From Niastella vici (GTDB taxonomy: Bacteria; Bacteroidota; Bacteroidia; Chitinophagales; Chitinophagaceae): a stretch of DNA of 62,013 nt. The notes below the pieces were generated by a model, which did not search any database, was not told the DNA's origin, and saw only the letters and a list, made by a program, of their open reading frames with translations. How positions within the stretch are numbered: the first letter of the stretch is position 1; each line of letters starts with the position of its first letter. The position numbers and the translations under genes are program-made. Shown in pieces: positions 61,556-62,013 of this stretch. Location: the NCBI RefSeq assembly GCF_002077945.1, contig NZ_LVYD01000077.1, positions 1 to 62,013 of the forward strand, written 5' to 3'.

Positions 61556-61854
61556 CTATTTATATGTAACCGTCCTGACTCGCGCAAAAACTGTATTTTG
61601 ATCTTTTATAATGTAAAACTACAGGGAGAATTAAAGATCCTTAAGGGGGTGAATTTTCATAAAAAGGGGGTAATTCAACCATTTTTACGATCAATAGTGA
61701 AAATGAGCCAATAAGAAATGATTTTTAATGTCAATCACACCTTTCTAATGGTCAGAATTTATTAAACCTGTTATGTAATATGGTATTAATGCATCTGGTC
61801 TTCGGAGAATGGGTCGAAAATCCCTGTTATTGCATAGTCGATTTACAAAAAGTG

Positions 61855-61946
61855 GGCAAACGTTAGCATTCCAGAGAGTATGCCACCTTCTGAGCGAAGT
61901 GGATGCGAATGCCGGCAGGTTGGGGAGTCATTCCGGGCGGAACCGG
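61855..61946. mobile_element. Possible degenerate insertion-sequence end (IS21-like repeats)
   Basis: Read on the minus strand, four imperfect units of 20-21 bp follow one another, three of them starting CCGGAATG, CCGGCATT and CTGGAATG, with GTGGCA or CCACTT-type words between. IS21-family ends carry such tandem transposase sites. No transposase gene is seen in the window, so this is a remnant or a chance resemblance. Confidence 0.25.
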
Positions 61947-62013
61947 ATAGAGGGACTAATTTGTCATGTATGGGGGTAAAAAAGGAGGCTGTCTCAAAAG
62001 TAATTTGAGGCGG

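Larger units (their letters stand above)
61082..62013. other. Regulatory and decayed region upstream of PUL2
   Basis: 932 bp without a supported gene. It must contain the susC promoter, but I could not assign one. It holds the palindrome at 61531-61555 and, beyond 61850, GC-richer sequence that resembles an insertion-sequence end. A 90-codon minus frame (61174-61446) has one hydrophobic segment and no recognisable motif. At the right edge GGCTGTCTCAAA (from 61988) and TTTGAGGCGG begin a hairpin cut by the window end. Confidence 0.5.

Overview
The window looks like a chromosomal segment of a Bacteroidota bacterium, most like the Chitinophagaceae (Chitinophaga or Niastella type). The support is two SusC/SusD pairs, secreted proteins with C-terminal type IX secretion (T9SS) sorting domains, CarboxypepD_reg-type outer-membrane receptors, TAnnTTTG-type promoter boxes and few Shine-Dalgarno sequences. 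I saw no rRNA, tRNA, CRISPR array or intact transposase. All family names come from reading motifs by eye.

Layout. 1-10 kb: the 5' part of a secreted YDG-repeat protein (minus), an MscS-type channel, an acyltransferase-3 membrane protein, a lipoprotein and a GH28 enzyme coupled through a TAATG overlap, a class C beta-lactamase-like serine hydrolase and a small membrane protein. 10-29.7 kb: polysaccharide utilization locus 1 (PUL1). It has a divergent AraC regulator, an SGNH esterase, SusC/SusD, a GH30 lipoprotein, an MFS sugar porter, a cytoplasmic DUF5107-TPR protein, a GH2 enzyme and a 1055-residue protein that fuses a GH88 unsaturated-uronyl hydrolase to a PL8 polysaccharide lyase. Three copies of one operator/promoter block precede the esterase, susC and the MFS gene. 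They have the same internal spacing to the base and probably bind the AraC protein.

29.7-33.8 kb: a sigma54 activator with three GAF domains. It is followed by an inverted repeat placed like an enhancer, a GG-N10-GC sigma54-type promoter and an SDR/NmrA gene, then a small 65-codon gene with its own terminator. 34.4-44.2 kb: an eight-gene operon that I read as an uncharacterised RiPP (ribosomally made, modified peptide) system. It encodes a 49-residue double-glycine precursor, an outer-membrane beta-barrel receptor, an HQxxH protein resembling the HExxH peptide-modifying enzymes, a methyltransferase with a C-terminal PqqD-like domain, a C39-peptidase ABC exporter whose catalytic Asp is Asn, a short HlyD-like protein, a TonB-C-like periplasmic protein and a TPR protein.

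44.2-62 kb, all minus strand: a T9SS-sorted purple-acid-phosphatase-like protein, then PUL2. PUL2 has SusC, SusD, a TIG/discoidin surface lipoprotein and a giant 2620-residue T9SS protein with an N-terminal alginate-lyase-like domain. The right edge holds a palindrome upstream of this susC and a possible decayed insertion-sequence end.

How the genes work together: each PUL pairs a SusC/D importer with extracellular enzymes. In PUL1 the lyase leaves an unsaturated uronic acid end that the attached GH88 module can remove, and the products can pass through the MFS porter to cytoplasmic enzymes. In the RiPP operon the precursor is probably modified by the HQxxH protein and the methyltransferase, cut after Gly-Gly and exported; the role of the receptor and of the TonB-C-like and TPR proteins is open.
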